The notes below the pieces were generated by a model. The model was not told the DNA's origin and did not search any database. It worked only from the letters and a program-made list of their open reading frames with translations. This document shows, piece by piece, positions 1-11,504 of a DNA stretch of 64,000 nucleotides. The DNA comes from an uncultured Bacteroides sp. (GTDB taxonomy: Bacteria; Bacteroidota; Bacteroidia; Bacteroidales; Bacteroidaceae): positions 38,731 to 102,730 of the forward strand of contig NZ_CALDPF010000015.1 of NCBI RefSeq assembly GCF_937912035.1, in the 5' to 3' direction. Made by a program: the position numbers and the translations under genes. Within the stretch, counting starts at the first letter, position 1. Every line of letters starts with the position of its first letter.

Positions 1-741
1 ATGTTTCTGCAGATAACGAAGATGATATGCCATCATGGTTACGTCTGTACGCCAGTCTTCCAGTCCTATTAGTACCCCCATGCCGATAGAGTGAACACCA
101 GCTTGTCCCATACGGTCAAAACCGTTTACACGCCATTCGAATTTCGATTTCATTCCCCTAGGGTGGTAGATATTGTATCTGGCTTTGTTATATGTTTCCT
201 GGAAACAGATAACTCCGTTCAATCCGTGTGTTACCAGTTCTGCATATTCCTCAGTCTTAAGAGGCATTACCTCTATTTTAAGGTTTGAGAAGTAAGGCTT
301 TGCTAGATCCAGTGCTTTGGCAATATAAGGAACACCTGCTTTTGCCGGGTTTTCTCCTGTTACGATAAGCAGATTTTCGAACGGGCCGAGTTTCTTAATG
401 GCTTTGTATTCGTTCTCAATTTCTTCTGGTGTAAGTATGGTACGTGCCATCGGGTTGCTGATGTGGAATCCGCAATACACGCATGAGTTTGTACATGAAT
501 TTGTTATATACAATGGTATGAACATAGACATTGTACGTCCGAAACGTTCCTCAGTGTATTTTTTACTGAGTCGCGCCATCGGTTCAAGAAATTTTTCGGC
601 AGCCGGAGAGATGAGTGCCATAAAGTCATCTACGTCACAACGACTTTTGCCGAGTGCGCGTATAACGTCTGCCTCGGTTTTTGAGTATATGGCTTTGGTC
701 GTTTCCTCCCAGCTTATTTTTTCAAGTTCGTCACTAAACAT
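1..741 (-). CDS. thiH: ThiH, 2-iminoacetate synthase (C-terminus cut by window edge)
   Basis: Radical-SAM tyrosine lyase that cleaves tyrosine to dehydroglycine (2-iminoacetate) and p-cresol for the thiazole half of thiamin, working with ThiG and ThiS. The ATG lies at 741-739 on the minus strand, and 247 codons are visible before the sequence ends. The radical-SAM cluster is seen as C83-TNS-C87-VY-C90 (CxxxCxxC), followed by GFHISNPMAR. Downstream are segments typical of ThiH (VTGENPAKAG, HGLNGVICFQETYN, GVLIGLEDWRTD). It begins 11 bases after the thiC stop, so it is the fifth gene of the thi operon. Using ThiH rather than the glycine oxidase ThiO is expected in an anaerobe. A thiF-like gene probably follows outside the window; that is inference. 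Confidence 0.96.
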   Translation of the reverse strand, partial: MFSDELEKISWEETTKAIYSKTEADVIRALGKSRCDVDDFMALISPAAEKFLEPMARLSKKYTEERFGRTMSMFIPLYITNSCTNSCVYCGFHISNPMARTILTPEEIENEYKAIKKLGPFENLLIVTGENPAKAGVPYIAKALDLAKPYFSNLKIEVMPLKTEEYAELVTHGLNGVICFQETYNKARYNIYHPRGMKSKFEWRVNGFDRMGQAGVHSIGMGVLIGLEDWRTDVTMMAYHLRYLQKH

Positions 742-752
742 GTTTCTTAGTT

Positions 753-3235
<2,483 letters not shown>

Positions 3236-3259
3236 ATATATTATGAGTTTTTTGAGTTC

Positions 3260-3910
3260 TTAAATCTGACGGCTACTTCTTTCTACCATTTCTACAATTC
3301 TACTAGTTTCTTCCACCGGATTTTCAGCTCTTAGTATAGTTCCGCTCAGCGCAATACCAGTCACTCCGGTTTGCATTATTTCAGGAATATCATCAATCGT
3401 GATACCGCCTATTGCGACTATCGGCAGGTTGATTCCTTCAGCTTTCATCTGACTGGTGATTGAACGGTAGCCTTCAAGACCTAATATCGGGCTTAATTTC
3501 TTCTTCGTGGTTGTGAAACGGAACGGGCCGCAACCAATATAGTCGGCACCTGAAAGGTAATGTGCCTTTACGTCATCGAAAGTATTGGCTGTTCCACCTA
3601 TAATGAATTCATTTCCCAATATTCTTCTTGCTTCAGCTATAGGCATGTCGTTCTTCCCGAGATGCACACCATCTACCTTCAGTTTCTTGACAAGTTCCAC
3701 ACGGTCGTCTATGATGAAGGTTGCATTATGCTGTCTGCATAATTCCTGAACCTTTACGGCAATTGCCTCTACTTCCTCGTCGGAAGCATCCTTCATGCGC
3801 AATTGAATCCATCGGCAACCGCCTTCAAGAGCCATACGTGCCGAATCCAGATAAGAATACTGTTCTGTGAAATGAGTGATGAGCTGTAATTTGAATGCTT
3901 TAGTATCCAT
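3260..3910 (-). CDS. thiE: ThiE, thiamin-phosphate synthase
   Basis: Joins hydroxymethylpyrimidine diphosphate and thiazole phosphate to make thiamin monophosphate. It has 216 residues, a usual ThiE length, with a TIM-barrel pattern: GGCRWIQLRMKD (near 30-41), FIIDDRVEL, DGVHLGKNDMP, ADYIGCGPFRFTTTKK and VAIGGITIDDIPEI. The acidic DD and the GxGP segment correspond to pyrophosphate/Mg and phosphate binding in characterised ThiE proteins. It lies 4 bases after the thiS stop and 24 before thiG. Bacteroides genomes can carry a second thiE-like gene in the same operon; none is seen here, although the operon continues beyond the left edge. Confidence 0.95.
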   Translation of the reverse strand: MDTKAFKLQLITHFTEQYSYLDSARMALEGGCRWIQLRMKDASDEEVEAIAVKVQELCRQHNATFIIDDRVELVKKLKVDGVHLGKNDMPIAEARRILGNEFIIGGTANTFDDVKAHYLSGADYIGCGPFRFTTTKKKLSPILGLEGYRSITSQMKAEGINLPIVAIGGITIDDIPEIMQTGVTGIALSGTILRAENPVEETSRIVEMVERSSRQI

Positions 3911-3914
3911 ATTA

Positions 3915-4115
3915 TTATCCTCCGCAAGCTGCTTTTATTATGACAAGACTGTCGCCTTCCTTGATTTCCTGTTCAGCCCACTGGCTACGGGGAATCATAC
4001 GGTTATTAAGAGCAACTGCCACTCCCTGCTGTGGAAGTTCAAGCTGTTGTGCAAGCGATGCAACATTATTGCCTTGAGTGAGCTCTGTCTCTTTGTTGTT
4101 TACTTGTATTTTCAT
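3915..4115 (-). CDS. thiS: ThiS, sulfur-carrier protein
   Basis: Small ubiquitin-fold sulfur carrier of 66 residues. The C-terminal Gly-Gly (sequence ends AACGG) is adenylated and converted to the thiocarboxylate that donates sulfur to ThiG. The N-terminus MKIQVNNKETE and the spacing to the final GG fit the beta-grasp fold. It is the first gene of the thi operon and lies about 100 bases downstream of the TPP riboswitch. thiE begins 4 bases after its stop. The adenylating enzyme ThiF is not in this window and probably lies past the left edge. Confidence 0.95.
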   Translation of the reverse strand: MKIQVNNKETELTQGNNVASLAQQLELPQQGVAVALNNRMIPRSQWAEQEIKEGDSLVIIKAACGG

Positions 4116-4216
4116 AAATGACTTGTTTTAAAATGTTAGTCAAAGCAAACACAAAGAGAATGTAAGAATTACAGTTTGAGAGAATATCTTATGACGGATG
4201 TCTTTTTTGAGGACAA

Positions 4217-4295
4217 TCCCTTCGTCGGTATTAACCGCATCAGGTTCATAGGGTATAATCTCAGCCCGGGTTTTATTCTTTGGGCACCCCTTTGT
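4217..4295 (-). promoter_or_regulatory. TPP riboswitch (THI element) of the thi operon
   Basis: Reading the minus strand, the segment has the THI-box core in order: GGGGTGCCC, then GGCTGAGATTATACCC, then TATGAACCTGATGCGG, then TTAATACCGACGAAGGGA. The CTGAGA pyrimidine-sensor loop and the ACCTGATxxGG segment are diagnostic. It lies just after a promoter -7 box and about 100 bases before thiS. Directly after the 3' strand, GGATTGTC (minus, about 4219-4212) can pair with GACATCC (about 4203-4197) to make a short hairpin with one bulge that shares bases with P1. This could be part of the expression platform; that step is inference. Confidence 0.95.
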
Positions 4296-4309
4296 CTTTA
4301 CTTCGGACG

Positions 4310-4317
4310 CAAAGTTA
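4310..4317 (-). promoter_or_regulatory. Promoter -7 box of the thi operon
   Basis: The minus strand reads TAACTTTG, a perfect match to the Bacteroides -7 element TAnnTTTG. It lies just upstream of the riboswitch start, so the transcript would begin a few bases before the aptamer. No clear TTTG -33 element is seen at 19-20 bases, so only the -7 half is supported. Confidence 0.55.
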
Positions 4318-4374
4318 AACAAAAGATTCAAAAAGCTGACAATAATTTATATTTTTTACGATACCTCTTGATAT

Positions 4375-6942
4375 TCAGAACGTAAATGATACACCTGCCA
4401 GAAATTCACGCGGACGAAGCGTGAAGCGATAATAATTCCGCTCGATAGAGGAGACAAACTCACGTTCGTAAACGGATTTTCCTAAAATGTTATTGGCTTT
4501 CAGTTGAAATTCCAGTCTTTTATAAGTATAACTGGCCGCAAAGTCAGTAAACCAGGAATTTTCGTCGGTTTCCAGTGATTGGTGACAGGCATTGGAAACA
4601 CTGAACATCAGTTTCTCTGTAACAGGGAAATTAAGGTCTATGCTATGCTTCAGTTGGTTGACGCGTGAATCGGTAGAAGGTGAGTGCATGCGGTTCTGTT
4701 GCCATAAAGAACACAACTCTACCGAAAGCCAGGATAACGGACGGCCTGAATAGGAAATGACTGCAGAATAGCTGTCCATATCATAGTCTGTAAGCGTTCC
4801 GCCATAAAGCAGGGCATCCTGATTGCGCATGTATGTACCCGAAAGTGTCAGAAGACTCTTCCATGCACTGAATGATTTGCTGAGCCGTGAAGTAACCAGA
4901 TACATATCGGCATGGTGAGGTGCAGCAGTCAGGCTACGTACCAGCACTTCATTACCTTCCGTCAGACGACTTTCGTAGGCTGTTTTCTTTTGTGCTCTTC
5001 TGGCCGTTGCAGAGACAGAGAAGAACAGTCCCTTGATAGGGTGGCTGTACTGATAATTCATCGTGACACGGTGATTGCTGTTGGCTTCCGGAGCATGTGT
5101 ATTATCTACTATTGTGCGATAAGATGTAAAAAGATATCCGGAATATAAATCCCTCAAATCTTCCAACTGCTTGTCGTATTGATAAGTCATACTTATAAAG
5201 GAAGTACCTGAAAACGTATATTTCAAGAACAGCTTTGCATCAGGATAGAACTCACCCCGGCGCTGCAAAGTTTCAGGTTGTCGGAACCTTATATCCATTC
5301 TTTGGAGTTTGGCTTCCGCTTCCACCTGAAAGTCGGATGTCTGATAGTTCAACCCTAATCCAATATGTGGCAGATAGCGGTTGAAACGCTGCGACGGCAA
5401 AGTCTCATTATTTCCTGTCTGAGCCGAAAGGGACTGAAAAAGTCCCTGAAAACCAACCTGATAGTTGGCATACATACCGAAGAATTTGTGACGGAAGGTA
5501 GCCGTTGTATATGTCTGAAAAGAGGTATAATCCACCCTCTGATTCTCACCGGAGTAAAGGGAAAGTTCCTGCGGGTGATAATTATATCCGTTTATGGAAG
5601 AAACAGACAGATACTTATCATCGGAAATCGGGAGTTTTATATCAAGTATATCCGAAAAATATCTTCTGTCCGGAGAAGAAGAAAGCTGCAAACTGTTGTC
5701 ATTCCATATAGTGTTACTCTTAGAGTCCAGCCAGTCGAATGCTCCCTTGCTTTCATTTTTCAGATAAAGTTCCTTACGGTTTATTTCGAAATTCAGGCTT
5801 GCATCCAGCCTGTTTCTGCGTTCGTGTAAGGAGTGGCTTTCAATCAAGGCACCGGATGCATTCTCGGCAAGGAGATAGTCGGTCTCCACCCAGTTGTTAC
5901 GTTCGGCTACATCATTGAAATAACTTACCTGTGCACGTAGCGTACTCTTTGGAGCAAGTTGGAAAAGATGGTTGGTAGCCACCAGATGAGAGCGGTTGAA
6001 ACGGTATCTGTTCTGGTCTATGTCCGGCCTTTGTGTAGTGACAGAAGAAATCAAAGCATCTTCTTCCGTAGTACGTTTTTCCAACAGATCAGAAAGCCGT
6101 ATCGGATTGATCTCGTTATACAGGTCGAGACCAGTGTTGTCGTTCTTATAAAGTGAAAGAGTCTGGTATTTTTTCTTGAAGAGCATAGCAAGCAGACGAT
6201 TGCTATAGAGCATATCATCAGCATTAGCTCCTAAACCTACATCGGCGGTACCTACTAGATTCATCTTGCTGTCATCTTCCAGAATTAGGTTTATGGCAGC
6301 CTGCTCACTGAAAAGTTTTCCTTTCAAAAGTTCAATGGGTTGATGGTTCTGCAGTACTTCTACAGCTTTCACTCTCTTGCTTGATATGTTATTCGAAGCC
6401 AAAGCGTAACGGTCATTCATCAAGTCCATACCTTCGATGTAGAACTTGTTGATGTTTTTCCCTTGAAAACTGATCATTCCGTCCGGTTTCACTTCGATAC
6501 CGGGCATCTTGGCAAGGACATCGGCTATGCTCCTGTCTTGAGGTTGGGCAAATCCTGCTACCGAATATACCAGTGTATCCTGTTTTTGCTGAATCCTCTG
6601 TGCAGATACTTTTACAGCTTGTAGCTGATACACCTCTTCCTGAAGTGACACATTGTATTCAGACTGTCCCGGAACGATTTTCACTGTTTTTCTCTTGAAC
6701 CCTAATGCCTGAAAAGAAAGTAAAGCAGGTTGCATCTTTGTTTCCGGTGCCTTGATTTCAAACCGTCCTTTCTGGTCGGTAATGGCATAACTGATAATCA
6801 GACTGTCGGAAGAGAGCACGCAGAGAGATACTCCATCAATAGTCTTACCGGAGTCCTGATTGACAACAGTTCCCACATAGCTTTGGCTGAAACCGGAAAT
6901 AACACTCAGTATCAGAAAGAAAATGACAGCATATCTTTTCAT
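4375..6942 (-). CDS. Outer-membrane receptor with CarboxypepD-regulatory domain (TonB-receptor-like), partner of a GLPGLI protein
   Basis: Predicted 855-residue outer-membrane barrel. A signal peptide (MKRYAVIFFLILSVISGFSQS) is followed by a carboxypeptidase-regulatory-like domain at about 22-105 (VGTVVNQDSGKTIDGVSL, GRFEIKAPE), then a plug-like domain (SIADVLAKMPGIEVKPDG, NKFYIEGMDL, VKAVEVLQNHQPIELLKG) and a beta-barrel ending in Phe (LAGVSFTF). The plug resembles the OMP_b-brl family of Bacteroidota more than classical siderophore receptors. It follows the GLPGLI gene by 59 bases on the same strand, so the two are probably co-transcribed. Pairing of GLPGLI proteins with such receptors is common in this phylum, but the substrate is unknown. 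No TonB box could be assigned with confidence. Confidence 0.85.
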   Translation of the reverse strand: MKRYAVIFFLILSVISGFSQSYVGTVVNQDSGKTIDGVSLCVLSSDSLIISYAITDQKGRFEIKAPETKMQPALLSFQALGFKRKTVKIVPGQSEYNVSLQEEVYQLQAVKVSAQRIQQKQDTLVYSVAGFAQPQDRSIADVLAKMPGIEVKPDGMISFQGKNINKFYIEGMDLMNDRYALASNNISSKRVKAVEVLQNHQPIELLKGKLFSEQAAINLILEDDSKMNLVGTADVGLGANADDMLYSNRLLAMLFKKKYQTLSLYKNDNTGLDLYNEINPIRLSDLLEKRTTEEDALISSVTTQRPDIDQNRYRFNRSHLVATNHLFQLAPKSTLRAQVSYFNDVAERNNWVETDYLLAENASGALIESHSLHERRNRLDASLNFEINRKELYLKNESKGAFDWLDSKSNTIWNDNSLQLSSSPDRRYFSDILDIKLPISDDKYLSVSSINGYNYHPQELSLYSGENQRVDYTSFQTYTTATFRHKFFGMYANYQVGFQGLFQSLSAQTGNNETLPSQRFNRYLPHIGLGLNYQTSDFQVEAEAKLQRMDIRFRQPETLQRRGEFYPDAKLFLKYTFSGTSFISMTYQYDKQLEDLRDLYSGYLFTSYRTIVDNTHAPEANSNHRVTMNYQYSHPIKGLFFSVSATARRAQKKTAYESRLTEGNEVLVRSLTAAPHHADMYLVTSRLSKSFSAWKSLLTLSGTYMRNQDALLYGGTLTDYDMDSYSAVISYSGRPLSWLSVELCSLWQQNRMHSPSTDSRVNQLKHSIDLNFPVTEKLMFSVSNACHQSLETDENSWFTDFAASYTYKRLEFQLKANNILGKSVYEREFVSSIERNYYRFTLRPREFLAGVSFTF

Positions 6943-7001
6943 ATAAATCTACCTGCTTACATGGTTATACAATTTTGATCCAAAAAGAAATTCAAGACTT
7001 A

Positions 7002-7817
7002 TTAAGGCTGTTTCTCAAAGAAGTTGATCTGTTTCTTTTTGCTTTTCAACGGTTTGCCGTCTGCGCCCATGATTTGCAGATTTCTGCCTGTTATGGCTTT
7101 CAGTCCGCTGTTGGGATCTTTCTCATAATTCTGTCGGAGAGTAAGGAATTCTTTGCGGGTGCAACGTATGATTTGTTTTGTATCAGGTTCTTTTATGGTT
7201 TCTGAAAAGTTTTTCAGCTCAATTGCCTTGAAGTGGAAAATTCCTTCTGTATCTACAGCTTCAAGTATCAGTCCAGGTAAACCTCCTAGGAGCCATGGAC
7301 CTTCGGCAACAGGTATTTGAGGTGTGAACCATACTTCCCAAGTACGACCGTCAATAGTTGCGATAGCTTTTTGGCAAGTGTGTCCCAAAAGTTTTTTGGT
7401 TTCCGGAACAATGTTCCATTGCAGTGAAGGGAGTTTTTCTTCATAACAATACATTTTCACTACTTTGTCATAGCACTTGTAAGTACCTTTGTCAGGACTG
7501 TTTTTATAATATTCAAAATATTGATGTGTTCGTGGCATATCTGCCTGTTGGTTTATTATTTCAGTGGCAGTCATACCAATACGTAACATACTGTCGCGCG
7601 ATGTGCGGATAGCTCTCTCATAAACACTGTAAAAAGCTGATTTCCCATCCTGGTAAATATCAAGTGCAAATTCATCCTGACGGATATCCTTGGGCTTAGC
7701 TGAATCTTTGATGTAGTTTTCCAAATATATGCATCGGATAGAATTGTTTGAAGACTGTGCATGCAAGCTGATAGCGTAAAAGGAGGAAAGTAAAGCAAAA
7801 AGTAAGTATTTTCTCAT
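7002..7817 (-). CDS. GLPGLI family protein (exported, function unknown)
   Basis: A 271-residue exported protein with a signal peptide (MRKYLLFALLSSFYAISLHAQ). It carries the family-naming motif GLPGLI near residue 180, in the context WLLGGLPGLILEA, with the usual preceding segment EVWFTPQIPVAEGPW. Members are periplasmic or outer-membrane-associated proteins of Bacteroidota with no assigned function. The downstream gene, 59 bases away, is a CarboxypepD/TonB-receptor-like barrel, so the two likely form an operon. The C-terminus is rich in lysine and glutamine (LKSKKKQINFFEKQP). The family call is secure. Any role in transport or binding is inference from the neighbour. Confidence 0.92.
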   Translation of the reverse strand: MRKYLLFALLSSFYAISLHAQSSNNSIRCIYLENYIKDSAKPKDIRQDEFALDIYQDGKSAFYSVYERAIRTSRDSMLRIGMTATEIINQQADMPRTHQYFEYYKNSPDKGTYKCYDKVVKMYCYEEKLPSLQWNIVPETKKLLGHTCQKAIATIDGRTWEVWFTPQIPVAEGPWLLGGLPGLILEAVDTEGIFHFKAIELKNFSETIKEPDTKQIIRCTRKEFLTLRQNYEKDPNSGLKAITGRNLQIMGADGKPLKSKKKQINFFEKQP

Positions 7818-8239
7818 ATATATATATTAGATGTTAGTAAATATGTGTCAAAAGTAATATTTTTCTTTGTAATTTGTGTTGAATAGAAAAGAAAATTTTT
7901 TGTTAAACTCTAATTTATAATATCATGAGTATGCTAGATTAGTTTATCCTATTGTAAATGTACATCGTATTTTTATCTAATATATTGATAATCAGGGTTG
8001 CTGTTGCGTGTCAATGTACATTGTCAAGTTTTTTATGATATATCGCAATTCTATATATTTGCATTAATAAATCAGTATAGAAAAAGGCTTTGCTGGAACT
8101 TAAAATAAAACATGGCCGCGTTTAAGTTTTAACGCGGTATCGTTTTAATGAGAATGACAGCACGTTTTTAAAGGAGTGTTTAGAGCTTAATCTATATATT
8201 GACATTTGATTATAATTATAAAGTTAAAACAGTTTATTT
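7818..8239. other. 422-base intergenic region between divergent genes
   Basis: This AT-rich gap separates the minus-strand GLPGLI operon from the plus-strand barrel gene. CAAAAGTA at 7849-7856 is TACTTTTG on the minus strand, a -7-like box for the GLPGLI gene without a clear -33 partner. On the plus strand there is a -7 box TATATTTG at 8054-8061 and a GC-rich hairpin at 8116-8137, listed separately. No coding sequence or repeat family is recognised in the rest. Confidence 0.5.
8068..8145 (+). ncRNA. Possible small RNA with promoter and terminator-like hairpin
   Basis: A perfect -7 box TATATTTG lies at 8054-8061, with TTTT (3 of 4 bases of TTTG) 19 bases upstream at 8031-8034. About 55 bases later, CCGCGTT (8116-8122) and AACGCGG (8131-8137) form a strong stem followed by TATCGTTTT. 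In an otherwise AT-rich gap this could be a short transcript of about 75 bases. It could equally be a leader of the gene at 8240. The coordinates are an estimate from these signals, not a recognised RNA family. Confidence 0.25.
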
Positions 8240-8944
8240 ATGAGTCGTTTCAGAACACAAATTCTAAGATTTACTATTTCTATTTTTCTTGTGTATAGTT
8301 TTGCTTCACTAAATTCTCAGGACATAAAAGAGAAGCAACTTTGGCTAGTGGAGCTAAACGGAGCATTAACCAGTCAAAGTTCATGGGAGGTTGAACCTTC
8401 GGTTACTTTTCTGCCTATTGACTATGTAGGTCTGACGGCGGGCTTGGTGTTTACTTCTCCATACCCGTCGAAATCTTTAGGTGGAGTTGCTGTAAACAAA
8501 CAATTTAGGTGGAGTGAAACCAATGACAATTCGGTTAGTTACTTTTTTGCTTTCCGTCCAGCTTTGCGTTTGAATTCCCCAAAACTATGGATAGGTAAAG
8601 ACAAAGACTATGCCCTATATCTTTCTGTTTCGCCCGGACTGACAATACCTCTTCCTTCCGACAGAAGATTTACCATTGATTACTTTCCCAATCAGCAGGG
8701 AGAATGGTCTGCAATAAAAAGGGAAGAGGTGAGAAACACTGGTGCAAGAAAGGTATATTACAATGTCCGTACAGCCATATCATTGGAAATGGATGAAAGA
8801 TTAGTGTTTTCGGTTGGTTATACTTTCTCTGATTTTGATATTTATGGTGGAAGCAGGAATATTACAGTTGAGGGAGGTAAACTATCATTACCTAAAGTCA
8901 GTATGATGCATTCTGTTTTTATTGGAATTGGTGTTCGTTTTTAA
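8240..8944 (+). CDS. Small outer-membrane beta-barrel protein, unknown function
   Basis: A 234-residue protein with an N-terminal signal peptide (MSRFRTQILRFTISIFLVYSFASLNSQ) and alternating hydrophobic/polar strands ending GIGVRF, as expected for a small outer-membrane barrel. Examples are LWLVELNGALTSQSSWEVEPS, VTFLPIDYVGLTAGLVF, YFFAFRPALRL and RLVFSVGYTFSDFDIYGG. No motif identifies a ligand or enzyme. It stands alone, with long AT-rich gaps on both sides and the TCA-cycle operon downstream on the same strand. I do not recognise the family. Membership of the general barrel/porin-like group is inferred from composition and the C-terminal aromatic residue. Confidence 0.7.
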   Translation: MSRFRTQILRFTISIFLVYSFASLNSQDIKEKQLWLVELNGALTSQSSWEVEPSVTFLPIDYVGLTAGLVFTSPYPSKSLGGVAVNKQFRWSETNDNSVSYFFAFRPALRLNSPKLWIGKDKDYALYLSVSPGLTIPLPSDRRFTIDYFPNQQGEWSAIKREEVRNTGARKVYYNVRTAISLEMDERLVFSVGYTFSDFDIYGGSRNITVEGGKLSLPKVSMMHSVFIGIGVRF

Positions 8945-9212
8945 ATTGTATATTTATGTAACTATTTGTGCTTGTATTCTGAAAAATTATGTCTTTTATC
9001 AATTAAATATTGTATATTGCTTGCATATTTCAATTTTAATACCGAATATTGCACAACTTTAATTAAAAACAGTACTATGGTAGATTTTTGGTAGTTAAAA
9101 TCTGCTATAGATGATAATAGTATAATGAAATGCTTATTTATCTGACAGACTGTATAAAGTTTTGAGCTTTAATTATAAAAGGTATTTACACAATAAATAG
9201 GATTTAGTTACT

Positions 9213-11468
9213 ATGATGTATGATTTGGAAATGATGAAACAGTTTTATGTTTCATATAACGGTAAAGTACAGGATACACGAAAAAAATTAGGTAGGGCAT
9301 TGACTTTGGCAGAAAAGATTTTGTATAGTCATCTCTACGATGCTAATTCCATCAAGTGTTTTGAGAGAGGTGTGGACTATGTGAACTTTCGTCCTGACAG
9401 AGTCGCAATGCAGGATGCTACCGCGCAAATGGCATTGCTTCAGTTTATGAATGCCGGTAAGAATGTTTCTGCTGTACCAGCAACTGTACATTGCGATCAT
9501 CTTATACAGGCATATAAAGGCGCTTCTGTTGATTTGCCTGTTGCACAGACAACCAACAAGGAAGTATATGATTTTCTGAAGAGTGTAGCATCGAAATATG
9601 GAATCGGTTTCTGGAAGCCGGGAGCAGGAATCATACATCAGGTCGTTTTGGAAAATTATGCTTTCCCAGGAGGAATGATGGTAGGTACGGATTCGCATAC
9701 ACCGAATGCCGGTGGTCTTGGAATGATTGCCATTGGTGTCGGAGGTGCCGATGCCGTTGACGTGATGACCGGTATGGAATGGGAATTGAAGATGCCGAGA
9801 ATAATAGGTGTACACCTTAAAGGAAAACTGAACGGATGGGCAGCACCAAAGGATGTTATTCTAAAATTGGCCGGCATACTGACTGTCAAGGGTGGTACAA
9901 ATGCCATAATAGAGTACTTCGGGGAAGGTACTTCTTCAATTTCGGCTACAGGAAAGGCTACTATCTGCAATATGGGAGCCGAGGTTGGAGCGACTACATC
10001 TGTATTTCCGTTCGATTATGAAATAGTTGAATATCTCAGAGCTACAGGACGTGAGGAAGTAGCCGATATGGCTCTAAAAGTAGCAGATGACCTGAAAGCA
10101 GATAATGAAGTTCTGTCATCTCCTGAAAAGTATTACGACAAAGTTATTGAGATAGATTTGTCTGCATTGGAACCGTATCTTAATGGTCCGTTTACACCGG
10201 ATGCTGCATGTCCGTTGTCTGAGTTTAAAGACAAGGTCATTGCAAACGGTTATCCTCAACGTATGGAAGTAGGACTTATCGGTTCATGTACCAACTCTTC
10301 ATATCAGGATTTGGGAAGGGCTGCTTCGTTGGTAAGACAATTGAAGGACAAAGGGCTTAAGATGAAATCACCATTGCTGGTCAATCCGGGTTCTGAACTA
10401 GTGTACTGCACATCAAAGCGCGATGGTATGATTGCCGATTTTGAAGAAGCAGGTGCCGTAATAATGACAAATGCCTGCGGTCCTTGCATCGGTCAGTGGA
10501 AACGTGAGACAGATGATCCTACAAGACCTAATTCCATTGTGACTTCGTTCAACAGAAACTTTGCAAAGCGTGCGGATGGCAATCCTAATACACATGCTTT
10601 TGTGGCATCGCCGGAGATTGCTACAGCATTTGCCATAGCAGGAAATCTGTGCTTTAATCCTATGACAGATACTCTGATAAACGATAAAGGCGAGCAGGTG
10701 AAACTGGATGCCCCTACTGGTGACAAGCTCCCTGTGAAAGGATTTACAGTTGATGATAATGGTTATGTAGCTCCTTCGGCTGACGGATGTAATATTGAAG
10801 TTATCATTGATTCGAAATCAGAACGTCTGCAGAAGCTCCAGCCGTTTGCTCCATGGGATGGAAAGGATTTATTGGACATGCCTCTTCTTATCAAGACCAA
10901 AGGCAAGTGTACCACAGACCATATCTCAATGGCAGGTCCATGGCTTCGATTCCGCGGACATCTGGAAAATATATCTAAGAATATGCTGATGGGAGCTGTG
11001 AATGCATTCAATGGTGAGACGAATAAGGTTTGGAACTCAGCGGACGACAGTTATGGCGAAGTATCAGCTGTAGCCGGCGGATATAAGGCTAAAGGCATTT
11101 CATCAATTGTAGTGGCAGAAGAAAACTATGGTGAAGGTTCAAGCCGTGAACATGCTGCCATGGAACCTCGATTCCTTAACGTAAAGGTTATCCTTGCAAA
11201 GAGTTTCGCACGTATCCACGAAACAAATCTGAAGAAACAAGGTATGCTTGCGCTGACTTTTGCCGATAAGGATGACTATGACAAAGTGCAGGAACATGAC
11301 AGGATTTCAATCGTTGGGCTTGAAACATTCGCGCCTGGACGTAATCTGAAAGTGGTATTAACTCATGAAGACGGTACTCAGGATTCTTTCGAGGCTGTAC
11401 ATACATATAATGAAATGCAGATTGAATGGTTCAAGGCCGGTTCGGCACTTAATACATTTAGAAAATAA
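9213..11468 (+). CDS. Aconitate hydratase
   Basis: Interconverts citrate and isocitrate with a [4Fe-4S] cluster. It has 751 residues, resembling the mitochondrial-type aconitase. Cluster ligands are visible in [17 protein letters not shown] (first Cys) and [10 protein letters not shown] (the CxxC pair). Other active-site segments are [52 protein letters not shown] and [15 protein letters not shown] (swivel domain). The start has two adjacent ATG codons (9213 and 9216). It is followed 36 bases later by isocitrate dehydrogenase and then citrate synthase, so the three genes form an operon for 2-oxoglutarate, and hence glutamate, supply. No truncation is seen. Confidence 0.97.
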   Translation: MMYDLEMMKQFYVSYNGKVQDTRKKLGRALTLAEKILYSHLYDANSIKCFERGVDYVNFRPDRVAMQDATAQMALLQFMNAGKNVSAVPATVHCDHLIQAYKGASVDLPVAQTTNKEVYDFLKSVASKYGIGFWKPGAGIIHQVVLENYAFPGGMMVGTDSHTPNAGGLGMIAIGVGGADAVDVMTGMEWELKMPRIIGVHLKGKLNGWAAPKDVILKLAGILTVKGGTNAIIEYFGEGTSSISATGKATICNMGAEVGATTSVFPFDYEIVEYLRATGREEVADMALKVADDLKADNEVLSSPEKYYDKVIEIDLSALEPYLNGPFTPDAACPLSEFKDKVIANGYPQRMEVGLIGSCTNSSYQDLGRAASLVRQLKDKGLKMKSPLLVNPGSELVYCTSKRDGMIADFEEAGAVIMTNACGPCIGQWKRETDDPTRPNSIVTSFNRNFAKRADGNPNTHAFVASPEIATAFAIAGNLCFNPMTDTLINDKGEQVKLDAPTGDKLPVKGFTVDDNGYVAPSADGCNIEVIIDSKSERLQKLQPFAPWDGKDLLDMPLLIKTKGKCTTDHISMAGPWLRFRGHLENISKNMLMGAVNAFNGETNKVWNSADDSYGEVSAVAGGYKAKGISSIVVAEENYGEGSSREHAAMEPRFLNVKVILAKSFARIHETNLKKQGMLALTFADKDDYDKVQEHDRISIVGLETFAPGRNLKVVLTHEDGTQDSFEAVHTYNEMQIEWFKAGSALNTFRK

Positions 11469-11504
11469 CAATCAATATACAACTAATATAGGAGAAACTA
11501 GACA

